Below are positions 25,701-33,876 of a DNA stretch of 64,000 bases, in pieces. Source of the DNA: Planctomycetota bacterium (GTDB lineage: Bacteria > Planctomycetota > UBA1135); assembly GCA_026421205.1 (NCBI GenBank), contig JAPKBM010000004.1:36430-100429 (forward strand). Direction: 5' to 3'. The notes under the pieces are model-generated. The model saw only the letters and a list, made by a program, of their open reading frames with translations. It was not told where the DNA came from and ran no database searches. Numbering within the stretch: position 1 is the stretch's first letter; each line of letters begins with the position of its first letter. The translations under genes were made by a program, and so were the position numbers.

Positions 25701-25976
25701 TTGGGCGCGAACTTTGGCTTGCACCACAATGCGTCCGTCGGTGGTTGCGTCATACCAATCCACCAATTTTCGGCGACCGTCCGGTGTGCTTTGGAGCAAA
25801 GGATGCCCAGGGTCTACACCCGTATCCAAAACGGCAACACGGATTCCACGGCCATTCCACTCTGGATGCGCCTCTAAAAAGGCAGACACACCGAGATCGG
25901 CCTTCGGCAATTGGCCCCGAAGTGGTTCTTGCGAAAGAGCAAGAAAAGGAAGAATGAGGGAGGGGAGGAGGAACAT
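22722..25976 (-). CDS. Secreted tripeptidyl-peptidase II-like subtilisin (S8)
   Basis: 1084 residues with an N-terminal signal peptide (FLLPSLILPFLALSQ). The catalytic triad is D51 (AVLDTGVDPGHP), H256 (HGHGTHVAGI) and S440 (NGTSMAAPQ), with oxyanion N354 (SAGNEGP). The roughly 200-residue insert between D and H is the mark of TPPII-type subtilisins, as is the long beta-rich C-terminal part, which has an acidic Ala/Glu-rich stretch near 1000-1020. Eukaryotic TPPII cuts tripeptides off free N-termini in the cytosol; this one should be exported. It sits between a zinc-ribbon gene (26 bp) and the EboE-like gene (5 bp). Exopeptidase activity is inferred. Confidence 0.88.
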   Translation of the reverse strand: MFLLPSLILPFLALSQEPLRGQLPKADLGVSAFLEAHPEWNGRGIRVAVLDTGVDPGHPLLQSTPDGRRKLVDWYDATTDGRIVVQAKVRAQSGTVYGLSGRKLSLGKWAAENREYGLFRVDLPFLPGSLQQRIEGERRGDWQKDGERYEEARTRVSAGGSSLDEESLLEMEISRKWGNFDDVGPVWDGIVFQDAGNWFVVIDNDEDGDFGEEPALKGFAASGDWATLGDEALLNYGVQVDANGTSLTLFFDTHGHGTHVAGIIGAWEGVGGRMNGIAPGVEFVAIKIGDGKFGGSTSGFAIAKALDYAVEAGCDVANISFGGPSFFADGLEPDAWVVEQATRRGLIVVTSAGNEGPALSTVGAPATTEAAFSIAAAVWPDTQKANYAALDPSAPVLFEFSSRGPLPTGSLGVDFAAPGAALSALPSWGMAKGESWNGTSMAAPQMAGCVALLRCAASAEGVSASPAQVHRAFRLSAQQMPQHAWVEQGHGFIVMEKAWSALQHLQENQWDQQEFVVKTSNPFGVGAGIYLRGLPTTEPFEQTISVAPLFDEDAKNAEKADFLRTFRLESEAGWLQVPDSLYSNSKGNRFAARILPSMLKPGLQETRILLWDEDKPRSLGPDVVIPVTLVIPNALDENQQPVPTTFAMTPASLVRQYYRVPYGATVARIKVTQHGGGRNEYRPGAGSVSGFRYAEDRQSRGRFFLKDGESNTMHMPVEAGMVLEYALSARWATNTPATVDLEVEFLGLVTQESSLTIPAGQGYGYLGVQSLLASADFSVAASVDGMAIPVTASMEIQPDPIRSTVMGGKGMFYGVVSWDLEIPDGGCGVSLHMPHSIQTIELREDLMLEVFDAAGAIQARNIAWEVDTDLGHFEAGTYSCQLTYPSLGKIPLEARFAGAEMRLATGGGKIRVSDNLQEVYEGGGSSHFRFPKGGARTAIFEAPKLEALPAGAYWYGSASFKSHGESLLTLPLQVHRPQHVLLEEEPAELKPEEASADAEESAEANPESLYEDAVDLGECSALERVSFARDWAEASPESASATLAVLVSLAEGGVKVRARELARGFLVKFPQEVDDFLTAAPVWN

Positions 25977-26002
25977 GAGTCCTCCAGTCTACTCCGATTT
26001 TC

Positions 26003-26728
26003 TTAAGCGGTGCCTCTGGCCCAGAGGGGTGCATCGACCAGAATTCGCTCACAGGAGGAGCAACACCGAACATCTTTGGCCACTCGAATGTGACCCTGCT
26101 CCGTTGGATTCAACTGAATCCCGCAACCCTCACAGGCTCCCTCGACTAGACGAGAAACAGGGCGGCCTTTTTTTGGCACGCGAAGTTTCTCATAACGCTG
26201 GAATGCGTCTCCCACCATGCGACCCACAATTTCCGTGCGACGATCCTCCAATGCCTTCAGCTCACCCAAAAGTTCTGTCTCATCTTCACCCGCTTGACTT
26301 CGAAAGGATTCGACTTCATGCAAGGCTTCGGCCGCCGACACAGCGTAGGACTCTCCTTTGGCCGCAATCAGCTCTGCCTCTTCCATGAGACGCAGTGCCG
26401 CATCTTGTGCTTCAGATACCTTGACACGAAGAGCCTCTGATTCATGCTGGCCAATTTGAATTGCGGCGGCATCGCGTGCCGTAAACATTTGGGCTTCTAA
26501 CTTTTCGAGACGAGTTTCATGCCCCTGGACGGTGACCTCCCACTCACTGGCATGGACCAACTTCTCTTTCCGCCGAGTGTCACAAGAGACCTGTTTCCCC
26601 TTGAGCTCATCCGCAATATCCACTTTCTCCTGGATTTCTGCAGGTAATCCCCCAATGCGCTGTCTTTGGTGCGCAATGCTTCGGTCCAATCTTTGAAGAC
26701 GGACTAAGTCAACCAGTGTATTTTCCAC
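26003..26728 (-). CDS. Coiled-coil zinc-ribbon protein (CdsZ/DUF164 family)
   Basis: 241 residues: a long helical hairpin rich in Glu/Lys/Arg (about 1-170) and a C-terminal C4 zinc ribbon (CEGCGIQL...CCSSCERIL). Starts at GTG (26728) only 3 bp after the rpoD stop. The family is widespread and poorly characterised; links to RNA or nucleic-acid metabolism and chaperoning have been proposed. Its position right behind rpoD suggests co-expression with the replication/transcription initiation genes. Confidence 0.82.
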   Translation of the reverse strand: MENTLVDLVRLQRLDRSIAHQRQRIGGLPAEIQEKVDIADELKGKQVSCDTRRKEKLVHASEWEVTVQGHETRLEKLEAQMFTARDAAAIQIGQHESEALRVKVSEAQDAALRLMEEAELIAAKGESYAVSAAEALHEVESFRSQAGEDETELLGELKALEDRRTEIVGRMVGDAFQRYEKLRVPKKGRPVSRLVEGACEGCGIQLNPTEQGHIRVAKDVRCCSSCERILVDAPLWARGTA

Positions 26729-26731
26729 GAA

Positions 26732-28543
26732 TCAGGTGACGCCTTCAATGAAACCGGAAAGCTTGCGCGCCCGGATGGGGTGTTGCAACTTCCGAATGGC
26801 TTTGGCTTCAATCTGCCGTACCCGTTCCCGTGTTACCCGGAAAATCCGGCCCACCTCTTCCAAGGTGTAGGTGTAACCGTCTCCGATGCCGTAGCGCAAC
26901 TTGACGATTTCACGCTCACGGAAGGTCAAAGAGTCTAGAACTTCATCGATACGCTCTTTCAACATGCCTTGGCCAGCCCGCTCCACGGGGTTTTCTGAAG
27001 TCTCATCTTCAATGAAATCACCGAAGTAGGAATCATCAGAATCTCCAATGGGACGATCCAAGCTAATCGGATGCCGTGCAATTTTCATCACGCGGTTTGC
27101 TTCATCCACGGTAATTTCCGCCGCTTCCGACATCTCCTCAATGCTCGGCTCACGTCCCTTGATTTGCAGAAGGCGCTTTTGAACCGCCCGCAACTTGGAC
27201 ATAGTTTCAATCATATGAACAGGGATGCGAATCGTCCGAGCCTGATCCGCGATGGAACGCGTGATTGCTTGGCGAATCCACCACGTGGCATACGTCGAAA
27301 ACTTATAACCTCGACGGTATTCGTACTTTTCGACAGCCTTCATCAATCCGGTATTCCCCTCTTGAATCAAGTCCAAGAATGAAAGTCCGCGGTTTCTATA
27401 TTTCTTTGCAATAGAAACGACCAAACGCAAGTTACCAGAGGACAAATCTCGTTTTGCTTGCTCGTAAGCATCGAGAGACTGATTAATGCGGTACATGCGG
27501 CGACTGAACGATGTAAACGGCTCCAAAGCTTGAAGCTCGAAGGCACGGTTTCGTACCTCAAGGCCGGCAAAAGACTCTTTTCCCGCTTTTGTACGTTTTT
27601 CAGCCGGATCGAATGAATCCATCTGCGTGCGCACGGCACGCCAATCCTGAAGCTTTGAGTCCAACACAAGGATCATGTCTTGGACATGATTGACTTGGAA
27701 GTGCAATTCTTCCACAAGAACTGCCATGCAACGCTGACGAGCCCGCGTGCCTCGCTGAAAAACGCCCCGCTCCCCTTTCTTAAGTCGAGAATCAAGAAAA
27801 ACTTCATAGCCAATCTGAGTCACATCACGCAAATGGCGAATTGCTTCAATGTTACCGCCTAAACGTTGTTCCAAGTCTTGCTTGGTCAATTCATAGCCGG
27901 CACCACCGTCAATATTTGATGACGTACCCTCTTCGGCGCCTTCTTCGGCAGCCTGTTTCTTCAAGCGGCGATTAAAGTGAATCACTCCAAAAGATGAGTT
28001 GGCTTGAGCCGACGGATTCACTTTGAGCGTGCGATCAAAAGCGGTCTTTCCATCTTTTACCTGTTGAAGCAAGTCAAGAACCAAGTCCGCAACAAATCCG
28101 GATTCCAAGGTCCAGCGGCGGAATAGTTTGCGGGAGACTTCAGTCTTCTTGGCCAAAGAAATTTCTTCGGCGCGCGTCAACAAAGGTATCTCACCCATCT
28201 GTGTGAGGTACATACGAACCGGATCATCAATCTTCTCAAGAGCCGGTTGCGCTGCTCGTGCAGCTGCACGCGACGCAGAAACAGCCAATGGTTTCACCGC
28301 TACCGGCATGGCCGTAGTGATTTGCAACACATCTGGTGCGGCGTCGGAGGAATCCTTCCGGCGAATCCCGAGTGTTTCCAAATGATTCAAAACTGTGTCG
28401 ATGACCAGAAGCGCTTTGGCTCCCATTTTTGCATTCATCAACTCGCTTTGAATCTCCTCATTGGTTAAATAGCCCTGTTCTTTACCCTTCTGAACGAGTG
28501 ATTCCAGAGCCTCTTCCGTTTTCTTATTTAATGTCGTCGTCAT
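26732..28543 (-). CDS. rpoD: Primary sigma factor RpoD
   Basis: 603 residues. Region 1.2 contains [19 protein letters not shown]. Region 2 has [40 protein letters not shown] and the -10 recognition stretch [22 protein letters not shown]. Region 3 is IPVHMIE, and region 4.2 is [29 protein letters not shown] non-conserved segment of about 230 residues separates regions 1.2 and 2.1. The housekeeping role fits the consensus-like promoters seen for tRNA-Glu and rplM. ATG 28543 lies 4 bp after the dnaG stop; in-frame ATG at 28564 would overlap dnaG. Operon rsmA-dnaG-rpoD. Confidence 0.95.
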   Translation of the reverse strand: MTTTLNKKTEEALESLVQKGKEQGYLTNEEIQSELMNAKMGAKALLVIDTVLNHLETLGIRRKDSSDAAPDVLQITTAMPVAVKPLAVSASRAAARAAQPALEKIDDPVRMYLTQMGEIPLLTRAEEISLAKKTEVSRKLFRRWTLESGFVADLVLDLLQQVKDGKTAFDRTLKVNPSAQANSSFGVIHFNRRLKKQAAEEGAEEGTSSNIDGGAGYELTKQDLEQRLGGNIEAIRHLRDVTQIGYEVFLDSRLKKGERGVFQRGTRARQRCMAVLVEELHFQVNHVQDMILVLDSKLQDWRAVRTQMDSFDPAEKRTKAGKESFAGLEVRNRAFELQALEPFTSFSRRMYRINQSLDAYEQAKRDLSSGNLRLVVSIAKKYRNRGLSFLDLIQEGNTGLMKAVEKYEYRRGYKFSTYATWWIRQAITRSIADQARTIRIPVHMIETMSKLRAVQKRLLQIKGREPSIEEMSEAAEITVDEANRVMKIARHPISLDRPIGDSDDSYFGDFIEDETSENPVERAGQGMLKERIDEVLDSLTFREREIVKLRYGIGDGYTYTLEEVGRIFRVTRERVRQIEAKAIRKLQHPIRARKLSGFIEGVT

Positions 28544-28547
28544 GTTT

Positions 28548-30332
28548 TTATGCGGGGTCTTCATCAAAGCGAGGAGAAAATGGGACTTGGCGCTGATACC
28601 GGGTGAGGTCGTCGTCGCTTACCGTGGACTTCGTGCTTTGGGCTGCACCCCAAGCGAGTTCTTGGTTGTGCGGCAAAGCATCCAACGAGCTTTTGAGGAC
28701 CTCTTCAAGTTCGGTTGCCTGCATGAGCCGGAGTTGATCCAGCCATTCAGACAAATCAGTTCCATTAAATGTCACCAAGGCGCGGTCTAAGGTTCCCGAT
28801 TGTCCTTCTTTGCGTTGCTGCAGGCACCAATTCAAGAGCCTTTCTGCATAGGAATCCGAAAAACGGAGGTTTTGAAGTTCCTGGGAATATGCCGACGCCA
28901 ACGACGGATCCAAAAGGACCGCGGTGACTATTTCTCGTTCGTTTTGCTTTAGTGCCTCCTGACTAGTGTTTTCCTGAATGTGTGACGGCGTGTTTTCTAC
29001 CGTTTGAACTGGTACAGGTTGGCTATCCTGAGGCAGCAAACTGAAGAAATTCTGCTCTGAAATCTGGAGAGAGTCACAAATCCGACGTGCCCAAAGTTCT
29101 TGTAGCACAGGACTTGGGGACAGGGAGACTAACCCAGCCAAATCCTTTGCAAATTTTTCTTTGACCGCAGGAATCTGAGATTCTCCCGAAAGGGACCATC
29201 GAGACAGACGCCAATTCATTATATCCTCGGATTCCGTAATGAGTTGGGAAAGTTTCTCCGTTTGGCCCTCAGAAATCATGTCGGCGGGGTCCTTTTCGTC
29301 CGGCAAAGTGGCGACACGAACATCCACCCCTTCTTTCACTAACACAGCCCCGCCACGGATCGCTGCACGAATCCCTGGCTCGTCTCCATCCAGCAAAAGG
29401 AGAACGGGCCGGTCATAACGAAGCAGCCGTCGGCCGTGGTCTTCCGTCAGCGCCGTCCCCAAGGATGCGACCGCAGTGGGGTAACCGGCTTGATGAAGCA
29501 AGATGACATCCAAATAGCCCTCAGTCACCAAAATGGGTCGCTCCGGATCTTTCCTCAACCCTTCCTGCAGGCGGTCCAGTCCGTAAAGCAGTCGGCGTTT
29601 GGGAAAGCACGGGCCCTCGGGAGAATTCACATATTTCCCCGAATTCCTAGCCTCATCCGCTTTTGAACCTGGCAGATAACGCCCACCAAAGCCAGCCATG
29701 CGGTTGCCTGGTTCCAAGACGGGGAACATTAACCGGTCCCAGAAATTGTCGCGAACCCCGGGACGGCCATCTAAGCGGCGCGCCAGACCAGCCTCCACCA
29801 AAACGTCCTCTTCAAAACCCTCTTTGCGCAAGCGTTGCCCCAACCAACCGGGCTCGGCCGGGGACCAGCCTAAACAAAAGGACTGGGCGGTTTCTCCCGA
29901 CACACCTCGCTCCTTGAGGTAGGCGCGCCCCTCCTCTCCAAAGTCCGACTTCAATGCCTCTTGGTACAAGACGCGCGCACGACTGAGAGCCTCGCGCGCT
30001 TTCTGCCGACGCCCGCGAGATGGCGAATCCCCCCGCATAGTTTGGGGGACTTCCATTCCCGCTTCATCCGCCAAAATCTTGAGCGCTTCCATAAAATCCA
30101 AGCCGTCTATTTCACGCACAAACGTAATGATGTCCCCACCTTTACCACAACCAAAGCACTTGAAAAAGCCTTGCTCTGCTTGCACCGTAAACGAAGGGCT
30201 CTTCTCTGCATGAAAAGGGCACAATCCCCAATAGCGCCCACCTTTGCGGTTTAATTGAACTCTATGCCCCACCACCTGCTCAATGGGCAGACGGTCTTTC
30301 AGAGAATCAATAAACGGAGTGAGGTCGGACAC
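28548..30332 (-). CDS. dnaG: DNA primase
   Basis: 594 residues from a GTG start (30332). N-terminal zinc-binding domain ([11 protein letters not shown]...[11 protein letters not shown]), a catalytic core with a TOPRIM fold ([25 protein letters not shown]), and a C-terminal helicase-binding part of about 160 residues that is poorly conserved. It makes RNA primers for replication. Located 8 bp after rsmA and 4 bp before rpoD, a version of the classic macromolecular-synthesis operon. Confidence 0.95.
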   Translation of the reverse strand: MSDLTPFIDSLKDRLPIEQVVGHRVQLNRKGGRYWGLCPFHAEKSPSFTVQAEQGFFKCFGCGKGGDIITFVREIDGLDFMEALKILADEAGMEVPQTMRGDSPSRGRRQKAREALSRARVLYQEALKSDFGEEGRAYLKERGVSGETAQSFCLGWSPAEPGWLGQRLRKEGFEEDVLVEAGLARRLDGRPGVRDNFWDRLMFPVLEPGNRMAGFGGRYLPGSKADEARNSGKYVNSPEGPCFPKRRLLYGLDRLQEGLRKDPERPILVTEGYLDVILLHQAGYPTAVASLGTALTEDHGRRLLRYDRPVLLLLDGDEPGIRAAIRGGAVLVKEGVDVRVATLPDEKDPADMISEGQTEKLSQLITESEDIMNWRLSRWSLSGESQIPAVKEKFAKDLAGLVSLSPSPVLQELWARRICDSLQISEQNFFSLLPQDSQPVPVQTVENTPSHIQENTSQEALKQNEREIVTAVLLDPSLASAYSQELQNLRFSDSYAERLLNWCLQQRKEGQSGTLDRALVTFNGTDLSEWLDQLRLMQATELEEVLKSSLDALPHNQELAWGAAQSTKSTVSDDDLTRYQRQVPFSPRFDEDPA

Positions 30333-30340
30333 GGGATGGT

Positions 30341-31225
30341 TCAGGAAGACTTCATGCTATCAGGTGTATCCAAAGAGGACAAAACTTCTGCATCCACGGC
30401 CTGTGCCGCCAATAACCACTGAGTCGGAGTCACGACTTCGGCCCGGGCATCCTCTTCAACCCCTGCAGCTTGAAGCGCTTCGACGGCCATCGGGAATGCC
30501 TGCTTCAAGCGAGAAAAAAGCCGCTTCCGACGCTGTGCGAACCCCCACTGCAAGATTTCTTTCAAAGCTCGGCCGACGGATGCCGACGGGGCATCGGCGC
30601 GGGGCCGAAGATGAAGAAAGGCGGAGTCCACCTTGGGGCGTGGCCAGAACACTTGAGGAGGAGGCCGTCGGCCTAATTCAACGTGAAAAGCAAGAGCAAG
30701 GCGGACTGTTAAAGGCCCATATTCCTTCCCGCACTGAGTGGATGCAGCCTTGCGCGCCATCTCAGATTGCAAAAGCAAGCACGCGCCGGTTAAGGGACGT
30801 GCGGCCAAACGGCCGAGGAAAGGCCCGGAAATCGAATACGGAAGGTTGGCCACCACCCGGGGTGGGGTACCCGCAGCCCACCAGGATTCGACTTCTGGGT
30901 GAAATGCGGGGTCCTTCCCCAGCACATCCCCAGCAACCAATTGCAACTGCCCACTTTCCAAGAATGATGCAAACCGGTCTTCCATTAACGCAAATAAACC
31001 GTAGTCCAATTCCACGGCGAATACATTCGCACCGACGTTGAGGAGTTCCTGGGTTAAAGCTCCCGCGCCGGGCCCCACTTCCAAAACACGGTCCCCCGCC
31101 TGCACGCCGGCATCGCGAGGGATGGCTGAAAGCAGCGCCGGGTCAATCAGGAAGTTCTGTCCGAACCGATGCTGAGGTCGAAGGCCACGTGACTCCAAAA
31201 GTGCGCGAAGTTCACTGCGTTTCAT
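30341..31225 (-). CDS. rsmA: 16S rRNA (adenine1518-N6/adenine1519-N6)-dimethyltransferase
   Basis: 294 residues. N-terminal HRFGQNFL, SAM motif LEVGPGAGALTQ, acidic end of beta2 (AVELD), GDVL and the catalytic NLPYSISGP. It dimethylates two adjacent adenines near the 3' end of 16S rRNA, late in small-subunit assembly. Start ATG overlaps the end of the SUMF1-like lipoprotein gene by 14 bp, so the macromolecular-synthesis genes appear to be read through from envelope genes upstream. Confidence 0.94.
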   Translation of the reverse strand: MKRSELRALLESRGLRPQHRFGQNFLIDPALLSAIPRDAGVQAGDRVLEVGPGAGALTQELLNVGANVFAVELDYGLFALMEDRFASFLESGQLQLVAGDVLGKDPAFHPEVESWWAAGTPPRVVANLPYSISGPFLGRLAARPLTGACLLLQSEMARKAASTQCGKEYGPLTVRLALAFHVELGRRPPPQVFWPRPKVDSAFLHLRPRADAPSASVGRALKEILQWGFAQRRKRLFSRLKQAFPMAVEALQAAGVEEDARAEVVTPTQWLLAAQAVDAEVLSSLDTPDSMKSS

Positions 31226-31961
31226 TAAAAAGGGCGAGAAAGGCCCGTGGGTAGGCTGGATTCTTCTTTAACTCTTTGCGCGCTATGGCCCAGACTGCAA
31301 TAGAGCTTTTTTGTTGCAAGGTATGCACGGATTGCTGCACGCGTTGCGGAGACTCCTGCCAAACGGGAAGAAGGACGTCAGTACAAAAAGTGGAAAAGGA
31401 AGCACACCAGCGAAATCCGATGTCTTCTGAGGAATCTCCAGAAGACAACATCCGTGTGACGTTTCTCGCATAGGACGCATAAGACCCACCCACGCAAAGA
31501 TCGCCGTCGGACTGCGCCGTCACCCACTCCCAAACATTTCCCGTCAAGTCGTATAGCCCGTCTGAAGTGCGGCTGGACTCAAAGACACCGACGGGAAGCG
31601 GGCGACCCATTCCTAATTCCATGGTGTTGCCGGCTGCATCGGCGCCATAACCATCCGTCCATGAAATCATTTCAAGCCACTCCTTCTCCACCAAGAGGCG
31701 GCCGCCTTGAGCATTTGCCCAATTGGAGGCGTCAGCAAGAGTCATTCCAGTCGCAGGAAGATAGTCCTGTTCGGCCGGTCCGTCGGTAGAAAAATATTCG
31801 GACCGAGTCACCTCATAAGGGCTCACAAGCAGTGCGCTACCAGACAGCTCAATCAAAACTAGTCCGTGGAAGAGGTCTTCTTCGGAGTGTTGCTTCCCTG
31901 ACGTCGACGCGAAGCACCCTGGCAGAAGCAAGAGTGCTGAAGCCCACGCGCGCGGATTCAT
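31212..31961 (-). CDS. SUMF1/FGE-like domain lipoprotein
   Basis: 249 residues with a lipoprotein signal (ASALLLLPGC). The middle matches the formylglycine-generating-enzyme-like (SUMF1) fold: VSPYEVTRSEYFS, DASNWANAQGGRLLVEKEWLEM, LYDLTGNVWEWV and GGSYASYARNVTR...GFRWC. The domain is small, and the paired copper-binding cysteines of true FGEs are not evident, so a binding or structural role is more likely than sulfatase activation. The roughly 60-residue C-terminal tail is unassigned. It starts 2 bp after the helix-turn-helix/membrane gene. Confidence 0.78.
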   Translation of the reverse strand: MNPRAWASALLLLPGCFASTSGKQHSEEDLFHGLVLIELSGSALLVSPYEVTRSEYFSTDGPAEQDYLPATGMTLADASNWANAQGGRLLVEKEWLEMISWTDGYGADAAGNTMELGMGRPLPVGVFESSRTSDGLYDLTGNVWEWVTAQSDGDLCVGGSYASYARNVTRMLSSGDSSEDIGFRWCASFSTFCTDVLLPVWQESPQRVQQSVHTLQQKSSIAVWAIARKELKKNPAYPRAFLALFNETQ

Positions 31962-31963
31962 CC

Positions 31964-32521
31964 TTACTTTGACATCATGTCAACCAAGCCTCGGGTGACC
32001 CCCGAAGACTGAGAAACATGCATAGCAAAAAGAAATGCGATGCCATAAGCCATGATGAGGGTTGTCAAAATCAAAGTTGCCCGCATGCCTGTGGTTTCTA
32101 TTTCACCAACACCCTCTAGAGCAGCGGTTGCAGCGGTTGCCCGTGTGCGACCAGAAGAACGATGCCCGGCCACAGGTGTTGCAGCAACGCCTTCCTCCTC
32201 AATCACCACTTCGTCCACGCCATCATCCAGCAGAGTGTCCTCTTCACTCAGTTGAGTGGTGACCATGCCAGCATCCGTATCTTCTTCAAAAGAGACTTCT
32301 TCTACTTCAAAAACTTCGCCAGCATCTTCTTCGCTGATGGGTTCACCAAAACCTAAGTCGCCGGCAACACGGTCCACATCTTCCGCGCGTAAACGCATTT
32401 TTGAACCGTCTCGGAAAGCCCGGATTTCACCGGCAGAAATTAACCGTTTAAGATCTTCCTCCTCAAGAGAAGAAAGTTTGTCTAGGGCCTTGTCGAAGGA
32501 AAAAAAGTCGCTGTCGCTCAT
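31964..32521 (-). CDS. Acidic protein with N-terminal helix-turn-helix-like domain and C-terminal membrane anchor
   Basis: 185 residues. The first about 50 resemble a MerR/excisionase-like winged helix (LKRLISAGEIRAFRDGSKMRLRAEDV). A very acidic central linker (about 55-110) and a short basic patch follow, then one transmembrane helix near the C-terminus (ATLILTTLIMAYGIAFLFAM). No family function recognised; small proteins of this build occur in planctomycete-like genomes. Its leader carries a C10 tract on the coding strand, 8 nt before the ATG. Confidence 0.68.
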   Translation of the reverse strand: MSDSDFFSFDKALDKLSSLEEEDLKRLISAGEIRAFRDGSKMRLRAEDVDRVAGDLGFGEPISEEDAGEVFEVEEVSFEEDTDAGMVTTQLSEEDTLLDDGVDEVVIEEEGVAATPVAGHRSSGRTRATAATAALEGVGEIETTGMRATLILTTLIMAYGIAFLFAMHVSQSSGVTRGLVDMMSK

Positions 32522-32529
32522 GGTATGGA

Positions 32530-32539
32530 GGGGGGGGGG
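32530..32539. repeat. Homopolymer of ten G (C10 on the coding strand) in the leader of the HTH/membrane gene
   Basis: Ten consecutive G on the plus strand lie between the upstream stop (32567) and the ATG at 32521, so the transcript has C10 ending 8 nt before the start codon. This is the longest single-base run I noticed. Slippage could change leader length; a sequencing-length error is also possible. Confidence 0.55.
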
Positions 32540-32566
32540 TGATGGGTTTGAGGTCCCTAGGATACG

Positions 32567-32947
32567 CTAATCCGGGGTGCTAACGCCAAGGGGTTCCTGA
32601 ACATCTACTCCCCGACGGGTGAGGAGTTTCTCGAGTTCTTGAAAACTATATTCCGATTCATCGTTAAAACCGTCCAATTCTGTGTCCAAACGAATATTCC
32701 GGGAGCCCACGTGAACGACCTTTCTAGAATTCGGTGCCCCACCGCGTGCTTCATAAACTGCCAACCGCTGGGTTTGTTGGTCGAGGACGTATAAAAGGGC
32801 AACTCCTTCTTGATAAGGTCCGGTCACCGCCACATACCGACGCCCACCATCGGATTCTGCTTGAACCGGTTCTGGCTGAATCCATTGCGAGAGAAGAAGG
32901 CCTACGCCTACAGCAAGCAAAAGCGGAAGGATGGAAGGGGGTTTCAT
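32567..32947 (-). CDS. Small exported or membrane-anchored protein, unknown function
   Basis: 126 residues: one N-terminal hydrophobic segment (ILPLLLAVGVGLLLSQW) then a small beta-rich domain containing YVLDQQTQRLAVYEARGG and RNIRLDTELDGFNDESEYSF. I recall similar short proteins in planctomycete-type genomes but no assigned role. Overlaps the CNNM-like gene upstream by 4 bp and precedes the HTH/membrane gene by 45 bp. Confidence 0.68.
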   Translation of the reverse strand: MKPPSILPLLLAVGVGLLLSQWIQPEPVQAESDGGRRYVAVTGPYQEGVALLYVLDQQTQRLAVYEARGGAPNSRKVVHVGSRNIRLDTELDGFNDESEYSFQELEKLLTRRGVDVQEPLGVSTPD

Positions 32948-33876
32948 GACGATGAGAGTGTAGTCGAATGGAGAAGCGTCGCCAATGCCTGTTCTAAGTC
33001 AAGGAGCGCGGGCTGCTCGTCTTTTTGAGGCACGAGTGCGAAAGACACCTTCTCCTCTCGCATACAGGCGAAAGCCTCTGCCAAGTCATCCTGCAAATCT
33101 ACAAAAGGTATTGGAAGAGACACGCTGGAAGCCAAGTCCTGGGCTGGCCGATCAACCAGGCGGGTTGCAAGGAGCAATTGAACATCCTCTCCTACAGGAA
33201 GAAGTGCAAGAGCATTTCGATTCCCTGCAATGATCTTTTGTGCTTCTTCAATGGTGATGTCACCAGAAAGAAAGAGGACATCGGAAGAGAGATAAGGAGA
33301 TAAACCACGGCCCTTCGAGCTCAGTGCTTCAAGTGCGGCGGACATGCTCCTTGATTCTCGTGGGCCTTCACTTTGCGCTTCAATCAACAAGGCAGTCAAT
33401 TGTCGTCGGCCTGCGAAAAGAGAGGACTTCGTCCCGCCGCGCCGAGCAATCATGGAAATGGGTGCTGTCAACGGAAGGAGGATGAAACGAAAAAAGGACA
33501 GAGGAATGACCAGTTTGAGTGTCCGCCGCAGAGGGTCGGCGGCGACATATTGTTTGGGGGCAACCTCCCCAAAGATGAAAATGAGAGGTGTCAAGAAAAG
33601 TGTCGCCCAAGATTCCGGATAATTCAGGCCGGCATCAACGGCAATGAAAATCCCTGCTTGCACCGCAAGGCTATTCGCGAAGTTGTTGCCCACCAAGAGT
33701 GTCGTTAAAAAAGCGGATGGAGGATTAACTACACGTTCCAACAAGGCTGCACGGGATTGCTTTTGTGCAAGATGGCGCAGCTTCAACGGATTCATGGCGT
33801 ACCAGCCTGTTTCGCTTCCTGCAAACAAAGCGCTCAACAAAAATGAAATGAGTAACAAGAAAACCGGCAAACTCAT
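32944..33876 (-). CDS. CNNM/DUF21-type membrane protein, second and shorter copy
   Basis: 310 residues. The N-terminal transmembrane domain has the DUF21 pattern (SALFAGSETGWYAM...NPPSAFLTTLLVGNN, FGEVAPKQYVA). A degenerate CBS-like region follows. There is no C-terminal CorC_HlyC domain, unlike its upstream neighbour. Family members are linked to Mg/Co ion transport or resistance. It starts inside the end of the neighbouring CNNM gene (4-bp overlap), so the two probably form a hetero-oligomer, which is an inference from context. Confidence 0.82.
   Translation of the reverse strand: MSLPVFLLLISFLLSALFAGSETGWYAMNPLKLRHLAQKQSRAALLERVVNPPSAFLTTLLVGNNFANSLAVQAGIFIAVDAGLNYPESWATLFLTPLIFIFGEVAPKQYVAADPLRRTLKLVIPLSFFRFILLPLTAPISMIARRGGTKSSLFAGRRQLTALLIEAQSEGPRESRSMSAALEALSSKGRGLSPYLSSDVLFLSGDITIEEAQKIIAGNRNALALLPVGEDVQLLLATRLVDRPAQDLASSVSLPIPFVDLQDDLAEAFACMREEKVSFALVPQKDEQPALLDLEQALATLLHSTTLSSS

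Noticed and set aside
25295..25957. Long open frames antisense to TPPII (also around 24355-24843)
   Set aside because: They mirror the codon pattern of the subtilisin gene and have no family features.
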